This document shows positions 33,462-42,519 of a stretch of DNA of 64,000 nt, piece by piece (position 1 is the first letter of the stretch; every line of letters starts with the position of its first letter). The stretch is taken from the NCBI RefSeq assembly GCF_029953635.1, contig NZ_CP124543.1, positions 4,009,455 to 4,073,454 of the forward strand, read 5' to 3'. The notes beneath the pieces are model-generated. The model saw only the letters and a program-made list of their open reading frames with translations. It searched no databases and had not been told where the DNA came from. Position numbers and translations under genes: made by a program. Origin of the DNA: Halotia branconii CENA392 (GTDB lineage: Bacteria > Cyanobacteriota > Cyanobacteriia > Cyanobacteriales > Nostocaceae).

Positions 33462-34163
33462 TCATTCTGTTGCACCTGCTTTAATCAAAATCTCTGCTGC
33501 TTGAGAGGAACGAAAAGATTTTCGGGCTTCACTCAATGCTGTTGCCCCCCAGCGATTTTGGGGACGGAAATCTGCACCGTTTTCTAGCAAAATTGTCATT
33601 GTTTCTAAATCACCTCGTGCTGATGCCATCATTAAAGGAGTCCAACCACCTAGATTTTCGGTGTTCACCTCACCACCCAGATCGATAAGTGCCTTCATAG
33701 TGTATGGATGACCATTGTCTACAGCAAGATATAATGCCGTATCGCCAATTTTATTAGTGGCATTGACTTCAGCTCCCATTGTCACCAAACGCTGCACTAT
33801 ATCAGTTTCCCCGTGACGTGCCATCGACATCAGTACTGTCTCCCCATAGTGATTGCGATCGCCTATATTGGCTCCATGATCAAGTAAGAGTGAAACAATT
33901 TCTCTATAGTTTGATTCGGCTGCATACATGAGAGCAGTGTAATTTGCCGTATTCTTGACATTTATATCAGCATTGTGAGCAAGCAATAGCTTCACAATCT
34001 CCAGATATCCATCTGTGGCTGCCCACATCAGGGCAGTATTACTGGCTCCAACGGCTGTTACACCACCAGTTGTATTGACATCTGCACCTTGCGCTAATAA
34101 CGCTTCTGTGCTGGTGGTATCACCTCTGACGATCGCTCGAATTAGTTCATTGTTAAGAGACAT
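33462..34163 (-). CDS. Ankyrin-repeat protein
   Basis: A 233-residue protein from the ATG at 34163 (MSLNNELIRAIVRGD). The upstream open frame is only GGGCAT repeat DNA. It has about six ankyrin units: NTALMWAATDGYLEIVKLLLAHNADIN, YTALMYAAESNYREIVSLLLDHGANI, ETVLMSMARHGETDIVQRLVTMGAEVN, DTALYLAVDNGHPYTMKALIDLGGEVN, and WTPLMMASARGDLETMTILLENGAD. There is no signal peptide, so it is a cytosolic protein-protein adaptor. It lies immediately upstream of the cpe operon promoter, same strand, and downstream of an unknown gene and a phycobiliprotein-like gene. A role in phycobilisome assembly or its control is inferred from position. Confidence 0.9.
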   Translation of the reverse strand: MSLNNELIRAIVRGDTTSTEALLAQGADVNTTGGVTAVGASNTALMWAATDGYLEIVKLLLAHNADINVKNTANYTALMYAAESNYREIVSLLLDHGANIGDRNHYGETVLMSMARHGETDIVQRLVTMGAEVNATNKIGDTALYLAVDNGHPYTMKALIDLGGEVNTENLGGWTPLMMASARGDLETMTILLENGADFRPQNRWGATALSEARKSFRSSQAAEILIKAGATE

Positions 34164-34169
34164 AATAAA

Positions 34170-34350
34170 AATTTGGGAATGGGGCATTGGGCATAGGGCA
34201 TGGGGCATTGGGCATTGGGCATGGGGCATTGGGCATTGGGCATGGGACATGGGGCATAGACAGTTACCAGTTATCAGTTTTCACTGTTCACTGCCCTTTG
34301 CCTACCCTGCCTCTTTCCTAGCCTCTAGCCCCTAGTTCCTAGCCCCTTTT
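34170..34350. repeat. Tandem GGGGCATT/GGGCATG repeats
   Basis: About ten heptamer-type units in 34172-34258, then CTAGCCCCTAGTTCC-type units at 34315-34380. The latter run into the 3' end of the next gene, where they encode its last residues. Confidence 0.8.
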
Positions 34351-34351
34351 C

Positions 34352-34843
34352 CTACCCTGCCTCTTGCCTAGCCCCTAGTCCCTTGTTTAGTTCAACTTTA
34401 AAAATGCTGTCAGCGGGCTTTTGGGCGATGGTGGCATCCCAAGCGATCGCTTGTAAAAATGCTTTTGAGGCAAGTGTTTCTACTACATCTACGCCCCATT
34501 CTCCTAATTGTAGAGCATCAGGTGAAGTGCTTGTGGGAGGAGTTGTTTTGATGCCACCTAAAATGAGAATCTCAGGAATTGATGAGCCTTGTGTCTGCCG
34601 CTTCTGTGCTAGCGCATCAGCACATAATTTTCCTACTTGCTGGGGTGAAAATTCCTCTGGAGAAAATAAAACCTCTACAATCCAATGAGGATTATTCACC
34701 GGACGACATTTAATGTTTTTATCAGCAATCAAGCCCTCTTGAAACACTTTAGTAAACTCTTCCCGACTAAGGGCTGGTACGATGTCCGTTGTAATATCAA
34801 AGTTGTGGGAAAGCAGCATCCGCCCTTGGAGTATATCGTTCAC
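34352..34843 (-). CDS. Cyanobacterial protein of unknown function (DUF2656-like)
   Basis: A 163-residue soluble protein beginning MNDILQGRMLLSHNFDI. Blocks seen are VPALSREEFTKVFQEGL, PHWIVEVLFSPEEFSPQQVGKLCADALA, IPEILILGGIKTTPPTS, LQLGEWGVDVVETLASKAFLQAIAWD. It resembles, from memory, the cyanobacteria-specific DUF2656 family, but this could not be checked. It lies between the ankyrin gene and the phycobiliprotein-like gene on the same strand. The last few residues (about GARQEAG) are encoded by repeat DNA, suggesting that the native stop was replaced. Function unknown. Confidence 0.72.
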   Translation of the reverse strand: MNDILQGRMLLSHNFDITTDIVPALSREEFTKVFQEGLIADKNIKCRPVNNPHWIVEVLFSPEEFSPQQVGKLCADALAQKRQTQGSSIPEILILGGIKTTPPTSTSPDALQLGEWGVDVVETLASKAFLQAIAWDATIAQKPADSIFKVELNKGLGARQEAG

Positions 34844-34936
34844 AATTTTTATTTTTCGTTTATAAAATCTTTGATTCCAGCCTAACTTAAATTAGTTATC
34901 AATTACTGTTCACTGTTAATTGGTAACTCGAATTTT

Positions 34937-35521
34937 CTAATTTTGGAACTGTTTTAATTGTTTAATCAGGTGATCGAAATAGGGGGCAAGCATTTCTTGT
35001 TGCTGTGGTTCCACGCGCTGTAAACTTGCAGTCTTGATACCTGCTAATCCTACTACCATTGCATCTAAAGGCACTTGCAATTCTTGATAAAGTAGTTGCA
35101 TGTAGTGCAAGCCTTCTGCACTGGTGTAATCGGTGTGTCCTCCAGCAATGCCGTAGGTAATGCAGCGCAAAAAGTGCCAAAAGTCGCGCCAGCAAGCCTC
35201 AGCTCGTTCTGGGGGGTAGAGTCCGCCGCTTGGTTGGGTAATATGAGGAAAGGTTTTTAAGACCTCGGCTCTAGCTTCGTCAACGATATCATTGACGCGA
35301 TCGCGCAGCATTTCTGTAACTAAAATCAATTCTGCTGTGTCTGGTACAAGGTTTTGCAGTTGCTGACAATCTTCATCTGTGAGATAACGTCCTTGATCGT
35401 CGGCTGCCTGAAATAGCTGGATAGCTGCTGCTGGATGGGTATTTTGCCAAGTTGCAAAGCTGACAATCCGGGCTTTTCGGATTAGTTCTTGAACTTTTTC
35501 GCTCAGTTGTGGTTTGATCAT
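34937..35521 (-). CDS. Divergent phycobiliprotein-like protein
   Basis: A 194-residue protein with the phycobiliprotein globin-like pattern but no close match to ApcA-F, CpcA/B or CpeA/B. Residues about 36-60 (QLFQAADDQGRYLTDEDCQQLQNLV) parallel the X-Y helices of CpcA ([13 protein letters not shown]). EACWRDFWHFLRCITYGIAGG aligns with Cpc[21 protein letters not shown], so the chromophore Cys84 with its Arg-Asp partner is kept. LYQELQVPLDAMVVGLAGIK matches the [15 protein letters not shown] helix. It has an N-terminal extension of about 30 residues. It may bind a bilin or act as a non-assembling paralogue. The adjoining genes suggest a three-gene unit next to the cpe operon. Confidence 0.85.
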   Translation of the reverse strand: MIKPQLSEKVQELIRKARIVSFATWQNTHPAAAIQLFQAADDQGRYLTDEDCQQLQNLVPDTAELILVTEMLRDRVNDIVDEARAEVLKTFPHITQPSGGLYPPERAEACWRDFWHFLRCITYGIAGGHTDYTSAEGLHYMQLLYQELQVPLDAMVVGLAGIKTASLQRVEPQQQEMLAPYFDHLIKQLKQFQN

Positions 35522-35537
35522 GAGACTTCTTGCATGA

Positions 35538-37133
35538 ATGTTTAACGACTTGACTTATTATTACGAAGGGAATTGTCCTCAAACTGGCGATCGCTTAAGA
35601 TTACCTCGGACTTCTTTGGCAGAAGCGATCGCATATAATTTAATGCAACATCTGGTCAACAATCACCTTTATTCTTGTGAAGGCAAAATGTATGGGGTGT
35701 TATTAGTTGAACTATCTACAGGCGAAAAACGAGTATTAAAAGCTTTTTCTGGTCTTTTGAACGGTAAAAGTGTTGTTGAGGGATGGGTTCCACCAATTCC
35801 AGGTAGAAATGAAGTTGCTGTAGAAGAAGCCCGCACCTTGGCTGAACTGGATGCCATCAAGCAAGAGTTAATTACTTTAAAGCATCTACCAGAATGGCAG
35901 GAATACAAAAACTTATGTCATAAATTTGAACAGCAACTGCAAATAATAAGCGATCGCCATCGACATTGCAAGCATCAACGACACGAAAAACGTCAGCTAA
36001 TCTGTAAAACATTAACAGGAGAAGCGTTAACTACTGCGCTTGCAGAACTCGACAGCCAAAGCCGTCAGCAGAAAATTGAGCGCCGACAACTCAAACGCCA
36101 GCAAAATGAAATATTGCAACCCCTCAAGCAGACAATTACAACAACACAACTGCGGATACAGGAACTAAAACAACAGCGTCAAGTACTATCTCGCCAATTA
36201 CAAGCTCAAATGCACGCTGCTTACAGCCTGACTAACTTTTCAGGGGTATCCTTATCATTGCAGCAATTAATGCCGATGGGCTTACCCACAGGTACAGGCG
36301 ACTGTTGCGCCCCCAAGTTATTGCACTATGCAGCAACACATAATCTTAAACCTTTGGCAATGGCAGAGTTTTGGTGGGGATCTTCCTCGCCCAATCAAGA
36401 CAAAATTCAGGGACAATTTTATGGAGCTTGTGCAGAACGTTGTCAACCGTTGATGGGGTTTTTGCTTTCAGGATTGAAAATTAATCCTCAAAATGAAGAA
36501 GTAAACATCCCGATTATTTATGAAGATGAATGGTTGATTGCTGTCAATAAACCCGCTGGGTTATTATCAGTGCCTGGTCGTTATCACGATCGCCAAGATA
36601 GTGTGCTGAGTCGTTTACGTAATCTATTACCGGATGGTATGACACTGGCGACTGTACATCGCCTTGATCAAGAAACTTCTGGTATTTTATTGTTAGCGCG
36701 CGATCGCTTCACCCATCGTCAACTCAGTCGGCAATTTCAGCAAAGACAAATTCACAAAGTTTATGAAGCCGTACTTAGCGGTGTTGTAAATACTGAACAA
36801 GGTGTAATTGAATTACCATTGTGGAAAGACCCGCAAAATCGCCCTTATCAACAAGTTGATTGGCAACAGGGAAAACCGAGTATAACTCACTTTCGAGTCA
36901 TAGCGAGGTCAAAAGACTACACTCGTGTAGAGTTTACACCATTAACAGGACGCACCCATCAGTTAAGGGTTCATGCGGCTGATGCGCGAGGACTTGGGGT
37001 AACTATTTTAGGCGATCGCCTTTATGGATGTAACGCTGTTGCTGATCGGTTACATCTCCACGCTAGGGAAATTTACTTTGAGCATCCGCAGTTAGAAAAA
37101 AGACTGCATTTACAAACAATTACGCCATTTTGA
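35538..37133 (+). CDS. RluA-family 23S/tRNA pseudouridine synthase with long N-terminal extension
   Basis: The C-terminal half, about residues 325-531, is an RluA-type pseudouridine synthase: IIYEDEWLIAVNKPAGLLSVPG, catalytic Asp in ATVHRLDQETSGILLLARD, GRTHQLRVHAADARGLGVTILGDRLYG. It isomerises uridines in rRNA or tRNA. The first 320 residues are unusual. They include a Cys-bearing N-terminal region, a long charged coiled coil (about 95-225) and a CCAPKLLHYAATHNLKPLAMAEFWWG segment. Such extended RluA proteins are known in cyanobacteria and other bacteria. The start is only 16 bases from the start of the divergent phycobiliprotein-like gene. Confidence 0.9.
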   Translation: MFNDLTYYYEGNCPQTGDRLRLPRTSLAEAIAYNLMQHLVNNHLYSCEGKMYGVLLVELSTGEKRVLKAFSGLLNGKSVVEGWVPPIPGRNEVAVEEARTLAELDAIKQELITLKHLPEWQEYKNLCHKFEQQLQIISDRHRHCKHQRHEKRQLICKTLTGEALTTALAELDSQSRQQKIERRQLKRQQNEILQPLKQTITTTQLRIQELKQQRQVLSRQLQAQMHAAYSLTNFSGVSLSLQQLMPMGLPTGTGDCCAPKLLHYAATHNLKPLAMAEFWWGSSSPNQDKIQGQFYGACAERCQPLMGFLLSGLKINPQNEEVNIPIIYEDEWLIAVNKPAGLLSVPGRYHDRQDSVLSRLRNLLPDGMTLATVHRLDQETSGILLLARDRFTHRQLSRQFQQRQIHKVYEAVLSGVVNTEQGVIELPLWKDPQNRPYQQVDWQQGKPSITHFRVIARSKDYTRVEFTPLTGRTHQLRVHAADARGLGVTILGDRLYGCNAVADRLHLHAREIYFEHPQLEKRLHLQTITPF

Positions 37134-37221
37134 TCTTGTATCAAGAAATACTTCTAATAATAGATGACTGAGTTGTAAAAACGGGGATAATTCTGAAGTG
37201 TTCTAATCAGGAAATTATTCA

Positions 37222-38202
37222 ATGAAAACTAGAAAACTAGGCAGTCAAGGGCTAGAAGTTTCCCAATTGGGACTTGGTTGTATGGGAATGTCTGAATTTT
37301 ATGGTAGTCGTGATGAACAAGAAGCGATCGCTACTATCCATCGGGCGTTAGAACTGGGATTAAATTTTCTCGATACTGCTGATATGTATGGGCCTTTCAC
37401 CAACGAAAAATTAGTCGGTAGAGCAATCAAAGATCGTCGAGATCAAGTAGTACTCGCAACCAAATTTGGTAATGTTCGTACCGAAGACGGTGGCTGGAAA
37501 GGAGTTAATGGCAGACCTGAATATGTTCATCAAGCTTGCGATGCTTCACTCCAACGTTTGGGAGTAGAGGTGATTGATTTATACTATCAACATCGAGTTG
37601 ATTCAAATGTGCCGATAGAAGATACTGTCGGAGCAATGAAAGAGTTAGTACAGCAAGGTAAAGTTCGTTATCTGGGACTATCAGAAGCTGCCCCGGCGAC
37701 AATTCGACGGGCGCAAGCAGTTCATCCAATTACCGCCCTACAATCAGAGTATTCACTGTGGACTCGTGAGCCAGAAGATGAAATTCTAGCGACTGTACGG
37801 GAATTAGGAATTGGATTTGTGGCCTACAGTCCCCTTGGTCGTGGGTTTTTATCAGGAGCCATTACTCGTTTTGAAGACCTAGCAGCAGATGATTACCGTA
37901 GAAATAACCCGCGTTTTCAAGGCGAGAACTTCTCTAAAAATCTGCAATTAGTAGAAAAAGTCAAGGAAATTGCTGAACACAAGCAAGTTACATCTAGTCA
38001 ACTAGCTTTGGCATGGCTAATGGCTCAAGGTGAAGATATTGTACCGATTCCTGGTACAAAGCGACGCACTTATTTAGAAGACAACATTGCAGCTACCGAG
38101 ATTGTTCTCACTCCAGACGAGCTAAATCAGATTGAAACCGCTGCACCTAAAGGTATTACCGCAGGCGATCGCTATCCTGATATGAGTACCGTCAACCGAT
38201 AA
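37222..38202 (+). CDS. Aldo/keto reductase
   Basis: A 326-residue TIM-barrel NADPH-dependent oxidoreductase of the AKR13/YakC-like group. Landmarks: [19 protein letters not shown], catalytic Asp/Tyr in [22 protein letters not shown], catalytic Lys in VVLATKFGN, active His in [10 protein letters not shown], and the cofactor-binding end [19 protein letters not shown]. The substrate is unknown. It is monocistronic, between an RluA gene and a double hairpin. Confidence 0.94.
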   Translation: MKTRKLGSQGLEVSQLGLGCMGMSEFYGSRDEQEAIATIHRALELGLNFLDTADMYGPFTNEKLVGRAIKDRRDQVVLATKFGNVRTEDGGWKGVNGRPEYVHQACDASLQRLGVEVIDLYYQHRVDSNVPIEDTVGAMKELVQQGKVRYLGLSEAAPATIRRAQAVHPITALQSEYSLWTREPEDEILATVRELGIGFVAYSPLGRGFLSGAITRFEDLAADDYRRNNPRFQGENFSKNLQLVEKVKEIAEHKQVTSSQLALAWLMAQGEDIVPIPGTKRRTYLEDNIAATEIVLTPDELNQIETAAPKGITAGDRYPDMSTVNR

Positions 38203-38212
38203 ATTATGAAGT

Positions 38213-38243
38213 ACGCACATCTGCTGGAGGCGCAGATGTGCGT
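38213..38243 (+). terminator. Hairpin after aldo/keto reductase
   Basis: Perfect 12-bp arms ACGCACATCTGC / GCAGATGTGCGT with a 7-base loop, 10 bases after the stop, followed by TTCTG. A strong stem, likely the primary terminator. Confidence 0.75.
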
Positions 38244-38256
38244 TTCTGAATAGAAA

Positions 38257-38287
38257 AACCCGTTCAAATCTAACATCTGAACGGGTT
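38257..38287. terminator. Bidirectional terminator
   Basis: Perfect 10-bp arms AACCCGTTCA / TGAACGGGTT, with ATTTTCATCTTTT on the + side and TTTTTCTATTC on the minus side. It serves both the aldo/keto reductase gene and the convergent fasciclin gene. Confidence 0.8.
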
Positions 38288-38338
38288 ATTTTCATCTTTT
38301 AAGTTATTTTTACTACAGATATAACTAACGCTGTCGTT

Positions 38339-39130
38339 CTACAAATCAGGAGGTAACATCACCTGATCAATTGCATGGATTACACCGTTACTACCTGTAA
38401 TATCTGCTTTAACAACTTTGGCATCATTGACAACCACGCCAGTACTAGGATCAACTTTGACGTTGATAGCACCACCTTCAATGCTTTTCACTTCACCAGA
38501 TTTTAAATCGGTGGACAATACCTTACCACGCACAACATGATAGGTTAAAAGTTTTACTAGTACTTCTTTATTCTCTGGCTTTAATAAATCTCGCACTGCA
38601 TCTTGTGGCAATTTAGCAAAAGCAGCGTCAGTCGGTGCAAAAACTGTGAAGTCTTCTTTACCTTCAAGAGTCTGTGTTAATCCAGCTGCTTTTAATGCCT
38701 TGGTTAACATTGTAAAAGAACTGTTTGACGCTGCGATCGCTACTAAGTTTTTGTCTTGAGTAGGAGTTTCAGTAGTTGGTACTTCGCTTGGGGGTGTAGT
38801 AGGTGTTTCTTCCGGGGTAGTAGTTGGTGGGGTGGGTGCAGTTTCGCTAGGGGTAGTCTGACTACCACGGTTATAAGGAGGCTCATCAAAAATACTAGGC
38901 CGAGGATTTAATGGGCTGTTTCCGCCACCTTGGGCTATTTGCTTTGTGCTTTTGGTGCTTTCTGAAACAGGCTCAACTTGAATTTGAGTATAAGGAGCTT
39001 CACTAAAAATACTGGGGTGAGGATTTGTTGCTTCTTTTGCTTTAGATGGCAAAGTTATCAACAGACTAACGCCTGCTACTCCTACTACACTTGCCAAGCC
39101 GTTCAACAATTTGCTGTAATTTGCCTTCAT
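38339..39130 (-). CDS. Secreted fasciclin (FAS1) domain protein
   Basis: A 263-residue exported protein. A signal peptide covers about residues 1-31 (basic start, then LASVVGVAGVSLLITLPSKAKA-like core). A Pro/Thr/Ser-rich low-complexity linker follows, about 45-125, with an internal duplication (HPSIFSEAPYTQ and RPSIFDEPPYNR). One FAS1 domain fills about 130-263: FTMLTKALKAAGLTQTLEGKEDFTVFAPTDAAFAKLP, LLTYHVVRGKVLS, and NGVIHAIDQVMLPP. FAS1 proteins mediate adhesion or matrix binding at the cell surface. The terminator is shared with the convergent reductase gene. Confidence 0.92.
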   Translation of the reverse strand: MKANYSKLLNGLASVVGVAGVSLLITLPSKAKEATNPHPSIFSEAPYTQIQVEPVSESTKSTKQIAQGGGNSPLNPRPSIFDEPPYNRGSQTTPSETAPTPPTTTPEETPTTPPSEVPTTETPTQDKNLVAIAASNSSFTMLTKALKAAGLTQTLEGKEDFTVFAPTDAAFAKLPQDAVRDLLKPENKEVLVKLLTYHVVRGKVLSTDLKSGEVKSIEGGAINVKVDPSTGVVVNDAKVVKADITGSNGVIHAIDQVMLPPDL

Positions 39131-39856
39131 AAATTTTGTTTGTTTTGATTTTACACAAGTTACATAAAGACTTATAACATTTTGCTACGCACAAAATCTA
39201 ACCATAGAAGTAAGATTTTTTGGCAAACTTATGATTTCCTGGTAAGGCTCTCTAATCACGGATCTTTAACATCTAGGTAATGTCAATTAATCCAATTTAC
39301 TCTTCAGCTTGACTAGCTATTGTTTGCAGCATAATTTTCATCTTTCCTCATGCCAGACTAAATTCTCAAAGAATATGAGTTATTGGAGAAATAAATCTTA
39401 CCAGTAGTAGATTCATAACTACAAGTTAAAAATAACTCACAGTGAAATTGTTAAATTAGCTACTTATCTTTGGAATAATTGCATATATATCAAAAGGTGC
39501 TAACGTATATGAGACGTAGGCTGATGCTAAAAAAGTTCCTAGATGGTCAGATTAAATTAGGTAAACTTAAAAAATCCTAGAAAAAGTATGCTACAAGCAA
39601 TGGAAACAAACTTGACTAGTGATACTGGAAGATTAATCAGTTAAGTTGATGTATGCCTGTATAGTCAATTAACTGAATTAGTTGATCTTCTCACCAAACA
39701 AAGCATACTTTTTTCGATTAAATGACTAGATTGCTAGAAAAATCTATTTTCTCGTCAATTATTTTGGCAATAATATTGATTGTTTTACTCGGAAAATAGC
39801 TATAACTAAAGATACAATGATAAAGTTGATTGAGCAATTACTTATCAGGTATCAAT
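39131..39856. other. A+T-rich intergenic stretch
   Basis: Over 700 bases without a supported gene, holding the promoters of the divergent fasciclin and GST genes. Short frames lack ribosome sites and codon bias. No clear repeat or RNA structure was recognised. Confidence 0.4.
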
Positions 39857-40648
39857 ATGTTAGAATTATACCAATGGGAACTATCTCAATATTCAGAAAA
39901 AGTACGCCTAATTCTAGATTTTAAAGGGCTGGATTATCGAAAAATAGAGGTTGCGCCTGGAATCGGACAAGTAGAATTATTCCGACTAACTGGTCAAAGA
40001 CAAGTTCCAGTCTTGAAAGATGGTAATAAATATATTGCTGATTCCACAGAAATAGCTAAGTATTTAGACTTAGAATATCCAGAACGCCCATTAATACCAA
40101 AAGACCCAAAGCAAAAGGGTTTATGTTTATTGATAGAAGAATGGGCAGATGAATCAATAGGCATTAAAGGTAGGAAAGCTTTATTCTCTGCGATTAGTCA
40201 AGATCAAAATTTCCGCAAATCCTTATTACCCACCTCAACACCAGACGTACTCAAAACCCTAGTAGGAGGAGTACCCAGTGATTTACTTACAGCTTTAGGA
40301 TTTGGGGTAGGTTATAGTCCAGATGCGATTAAATCAGCGATCGCTGACTTAAAGCAAGACTTAGAAGCGTTAACTTTATTATTGACAGATAGTCCTTATT
40401 TAACTGGGGATGAACCGACTTTAGCTGACTTGGCAGTAGCAGGTTTATCAATGATCTTAAAATTTCCTGAAGGGTCATATTTAGATTTACCAGCATCAAT
40501 CCGAGGTAAAGGAGTTCCAGCCTTAGCGCATAATCCCAATTATGAATTATTCTTCACTTGGCGCGATCGCCTCTATACCCAATTTCGTAAACCGCTAATC
40601 CCTACAGCTGGATCTGGAAGCGCCCCCACGGCAATTCAAATTGATTAG
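39857..40648 (+). CDS. Glutathione S-transferase family protein
   Basis: A 263-residue GST. The start is taken at the ATG at 39857 (MLELYQWELSQYSEKV) rather than an upstream TTG. The N-terminal thioredoxin-like domain has the S-x-x-S pattern YSEKVRLILDFKGLDYRKIEV, the cis-Pro in QVPVLKDG, and Ser in IADSTEIAKYLD. The C-terminal all-helical domain (from about 90) has LTGDEPTLADLAVAGLSM. Length is somewhat above average because of an insertion around 120-165. Probable cytosolic detoxification or redox role, substrate unknown. Confidence 0.9.
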   Translation: MLELYQWELSQYSEKVRLILDFKGLDYRKIEVAPGIGQVELFRLTGQRQVPVLKDGNKYIADSTEIAKYLDLEYPERPLIPKDPKQKGLCLLIEEWADESIGIKGRKALFSAISQDQNFRKSLLPTSTPDVLKTLVGGVPSDLLTALGFGVGYSPDAIKSAIADLKQDLEALTLLLTDSPYLTGDEPTLADLAVAGLSMILKFPEGSYLDLPASIRGKGVPALAHNPNYELFFTWRDRLYTQFRKPLIPTAGSGSAPTAIQID

Positions 40649-40669
40649 ATGATCTAGCAGTCTTAATAG

Positions 40670-40725
40670 GGATGGAATACACTACTCTAATCCCTAGCCC
40701 CTAGCCCCTAGTCCCTTCAGGGAAA
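40670..40725. repeat. Dispersed GAATACACTACTCTA / CCCCTAG repeat
   Basis: The unit ATGGAATACACTACTCTA followed by CCCTAGCCCCTAG units also occurs at about 5912-5960 and, in part, 16870-16920. Confidence 0.65.
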
Positions 40726-40788
40726 ATTTCACTATTGACTAATGGCTATTAACTTATGACTATTGACTTATGACTATTGACTAACTAA

Positions 40789-42519
40789 ATGAATGCTGCA
40801 CAACCATTAGGTTCGGTAATCGAAGGTTCTTTGACTGGGGGATTAGAAGTACGATTGCACCCCGATATTTCCGTTGAAGATATGCGGGTGGGTAAGTTTT
40901 TAGTTGTGCAGGGGATGCGATCGCGTTTTTTCTGTATGCTGACAGATGTGGCGTTAGGAACTGCTAACGCCCGCATTATTGCTAATCCCCCCAGTTGGGA
41001 AGATACTTTTTTACGAGATGTTTTAGCCGGAAGCGGTACTTATGGAACTATTAACCTCTCACCGATGTTGATGTTCACTCCCGAATCTGATGAATCTTTC
41101 TCGTCCACAAACGGCAAATCGACTAATCCCTTTTTACCATCAACTACAGGTTTGGCATCATTTCAGCCCCAAACCAGCACCACGATGGAATTATTACCAG
41201 TCAAAACTATTCCCAGCCATTTTAGCCAAGTTTACGAAGCCAATGTTGACGATTTTCGCCGAGTCTTTGGTTGGGAAGATGATCCTCAAAGGCGCAACTT
41301 TTCCATCGGTAAACCGCTAGATATGGATGTCCCAGTATGTATCGATTTAAACCGTTTTGTGGAACGTAGCAATGGCGTTTTTGGTAAATCTGGTACAGGT
41401 AAATCTTTTTTGACACGCTTGCTATTAGCTGGTGTAATTCGCAAAAATGCAGCAGTCAACTTAATTTTTGACATGCACTCCGAGTATGGCTGGGAAGCAG
41501 TCGCAGAAGGGAAGAACGTCAATACAGTTAAAGGACTCAAGCAACTGTTTCCAGGGAAAGTCGAAGTCTATACCTTAGATCCCGAATCGACAAAGCGCCG
41601 GGGTGTGCGGGATGCTCAAGAACTTTATCTTAGTTATGAGCAAGTTGAAGTTGAAGATATTAAATTATGCAGTCGAGATTTAGGATTGTCGGACGCAGCT
41701 TTAGATAACGCCAACATCCTATATAACGAGTTTGGCAAATCTTGGATTGTTCAACTGCTGAACATGACTAACGAAGAAATTGAGATGTTTTGCGACGAGA
41801 AGCGAGGACATAAAGGTTCAATTATGTCTTTACAGCGCAAACTTCTACGGATGGATAGTTTAAAGTATATGCGAGCCGTTTGTCCTCAAAATTACATTAA
41901 TAAAATTTTGCAATCTTTAGAAGCTGGGAAAAATGTAGTTGTAGAATTTGGTTCTCAGTCAAATATGCTCTCTTATATGTTGGTGACTAATATGATCACC
42001 AGACGGATTCATGAGCATTATGTCAAAAAAGCAGATAAATTCTTACAAAGCAAAAATCCCTGCGATCGCCCAACTCCATTAATGATTACAATAGAAGAAG
42101 CCCATCGCTTTCTTGATCCAGGAGTTGTCCAAAGTACTATCTTTGGGACGATCGCCCGCGAACTGCGGAAGTATTTTGTCACTCTCATGGTAGTTGATCA
42201 ACGTCCATCGGGGATAGATAATGAAGTTATGTCCCAAATCGGGACTAGAATCACTGCTTTGCTCAATGATGAGAAAGACATTGATGCAATTTTTACTGGT
42301 GTATCAGGTGCTGGTGGACTGCGATCGGTGTTAGCAAAATTAGACTCTAAACAACAAGCCTTAATTTTAGGTCATGCCGTTCCAATGCCCGTAGTGGTGC
42401 GTACCCGTCCTTACGATTCAACCTTTTATGCAGAAATTGGCGACCCAGCTTGGGAAGAAAAGCCAGATGAAGAAGTGTTTGCCGCCGCTGAACTAGCTAA
42501 AGCCGACCTCGGTTTTTAG
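40789..42519 (+). CDS. HerA-like/DUF87 ATPase
   Basis: A 576-residue cytosolic ATPase of the HerA/FtsK superfamily. The N-terminal HAS-barrel-like part (about 1-90) is followed by Walker A GKSGTGKS (about residue 199-206), Walker B within PLMITIEEAHRFLDPG (about 433-447), arginine-bearing GTIARELRKYFVTLMVVDQRPSGI and a C-terminal QQALILGHAVPMPVVVRTRP. Members move DNA or act as bacterial DNA-processing motors, usually with NurA. No NurA-like gene is adjacent, so the exact role is open. Monocistronic. Confidence 0.9.
   Translation: MNAAQPLGSVIEGSLTGGLEVRLHPDISVEDMRVGKFLVVQGMRSRFFCMLTDVALGTANARIIANPPSWEDTFLRDVLAGSGTYGTINLSPMLMFTPESDESFSSTNGKSTNPFLPSTTGLASFQPQTSTTMELLPVKTIPSHFSQVYEANVDDFRRVFGWEDDPQRRNFSIGKPLDMDVPVCIDLNRFVERSNGVFGKSGTGKSFLTRLLLAGVIRKNAAVNLIFDMHSEYGWEAVAEGKNVNTVKGLKQLFPGKVEVYTLDPESTKRRGVRDAQELYLSYEQVEVEDIKLCSRDLGLSDAALDNANILYNEFGKSWIVQLLNMTNEEIEMFCDEKRGHKGSIMSLQRKLLRMDSLKYMRAVCPQNYINKILQSLEAGKNVVVEFGSQSNMLSYMLVTNMITRRIHEHYVKKADKFLQSKNPCDRPTPLMITIEEAHRFLDPGVVQSTIFGTIARELRKYFVTLMVVDQRPSGIDNEVMSQIGTRITALLNDEKDIDAIFTGVSGAGGLRSVLAKLDSKQQALILGHAVPMPVVVRTRPYDSTFYAEIGDPAWEEKPDEEVFAAAELAKADLGF

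Noticed and set aside
34170..34258. Tandem heptamers considered as a CRISPR array
   Set aside because: Units are seven bases with no unique spacers and no cas genes nearby.
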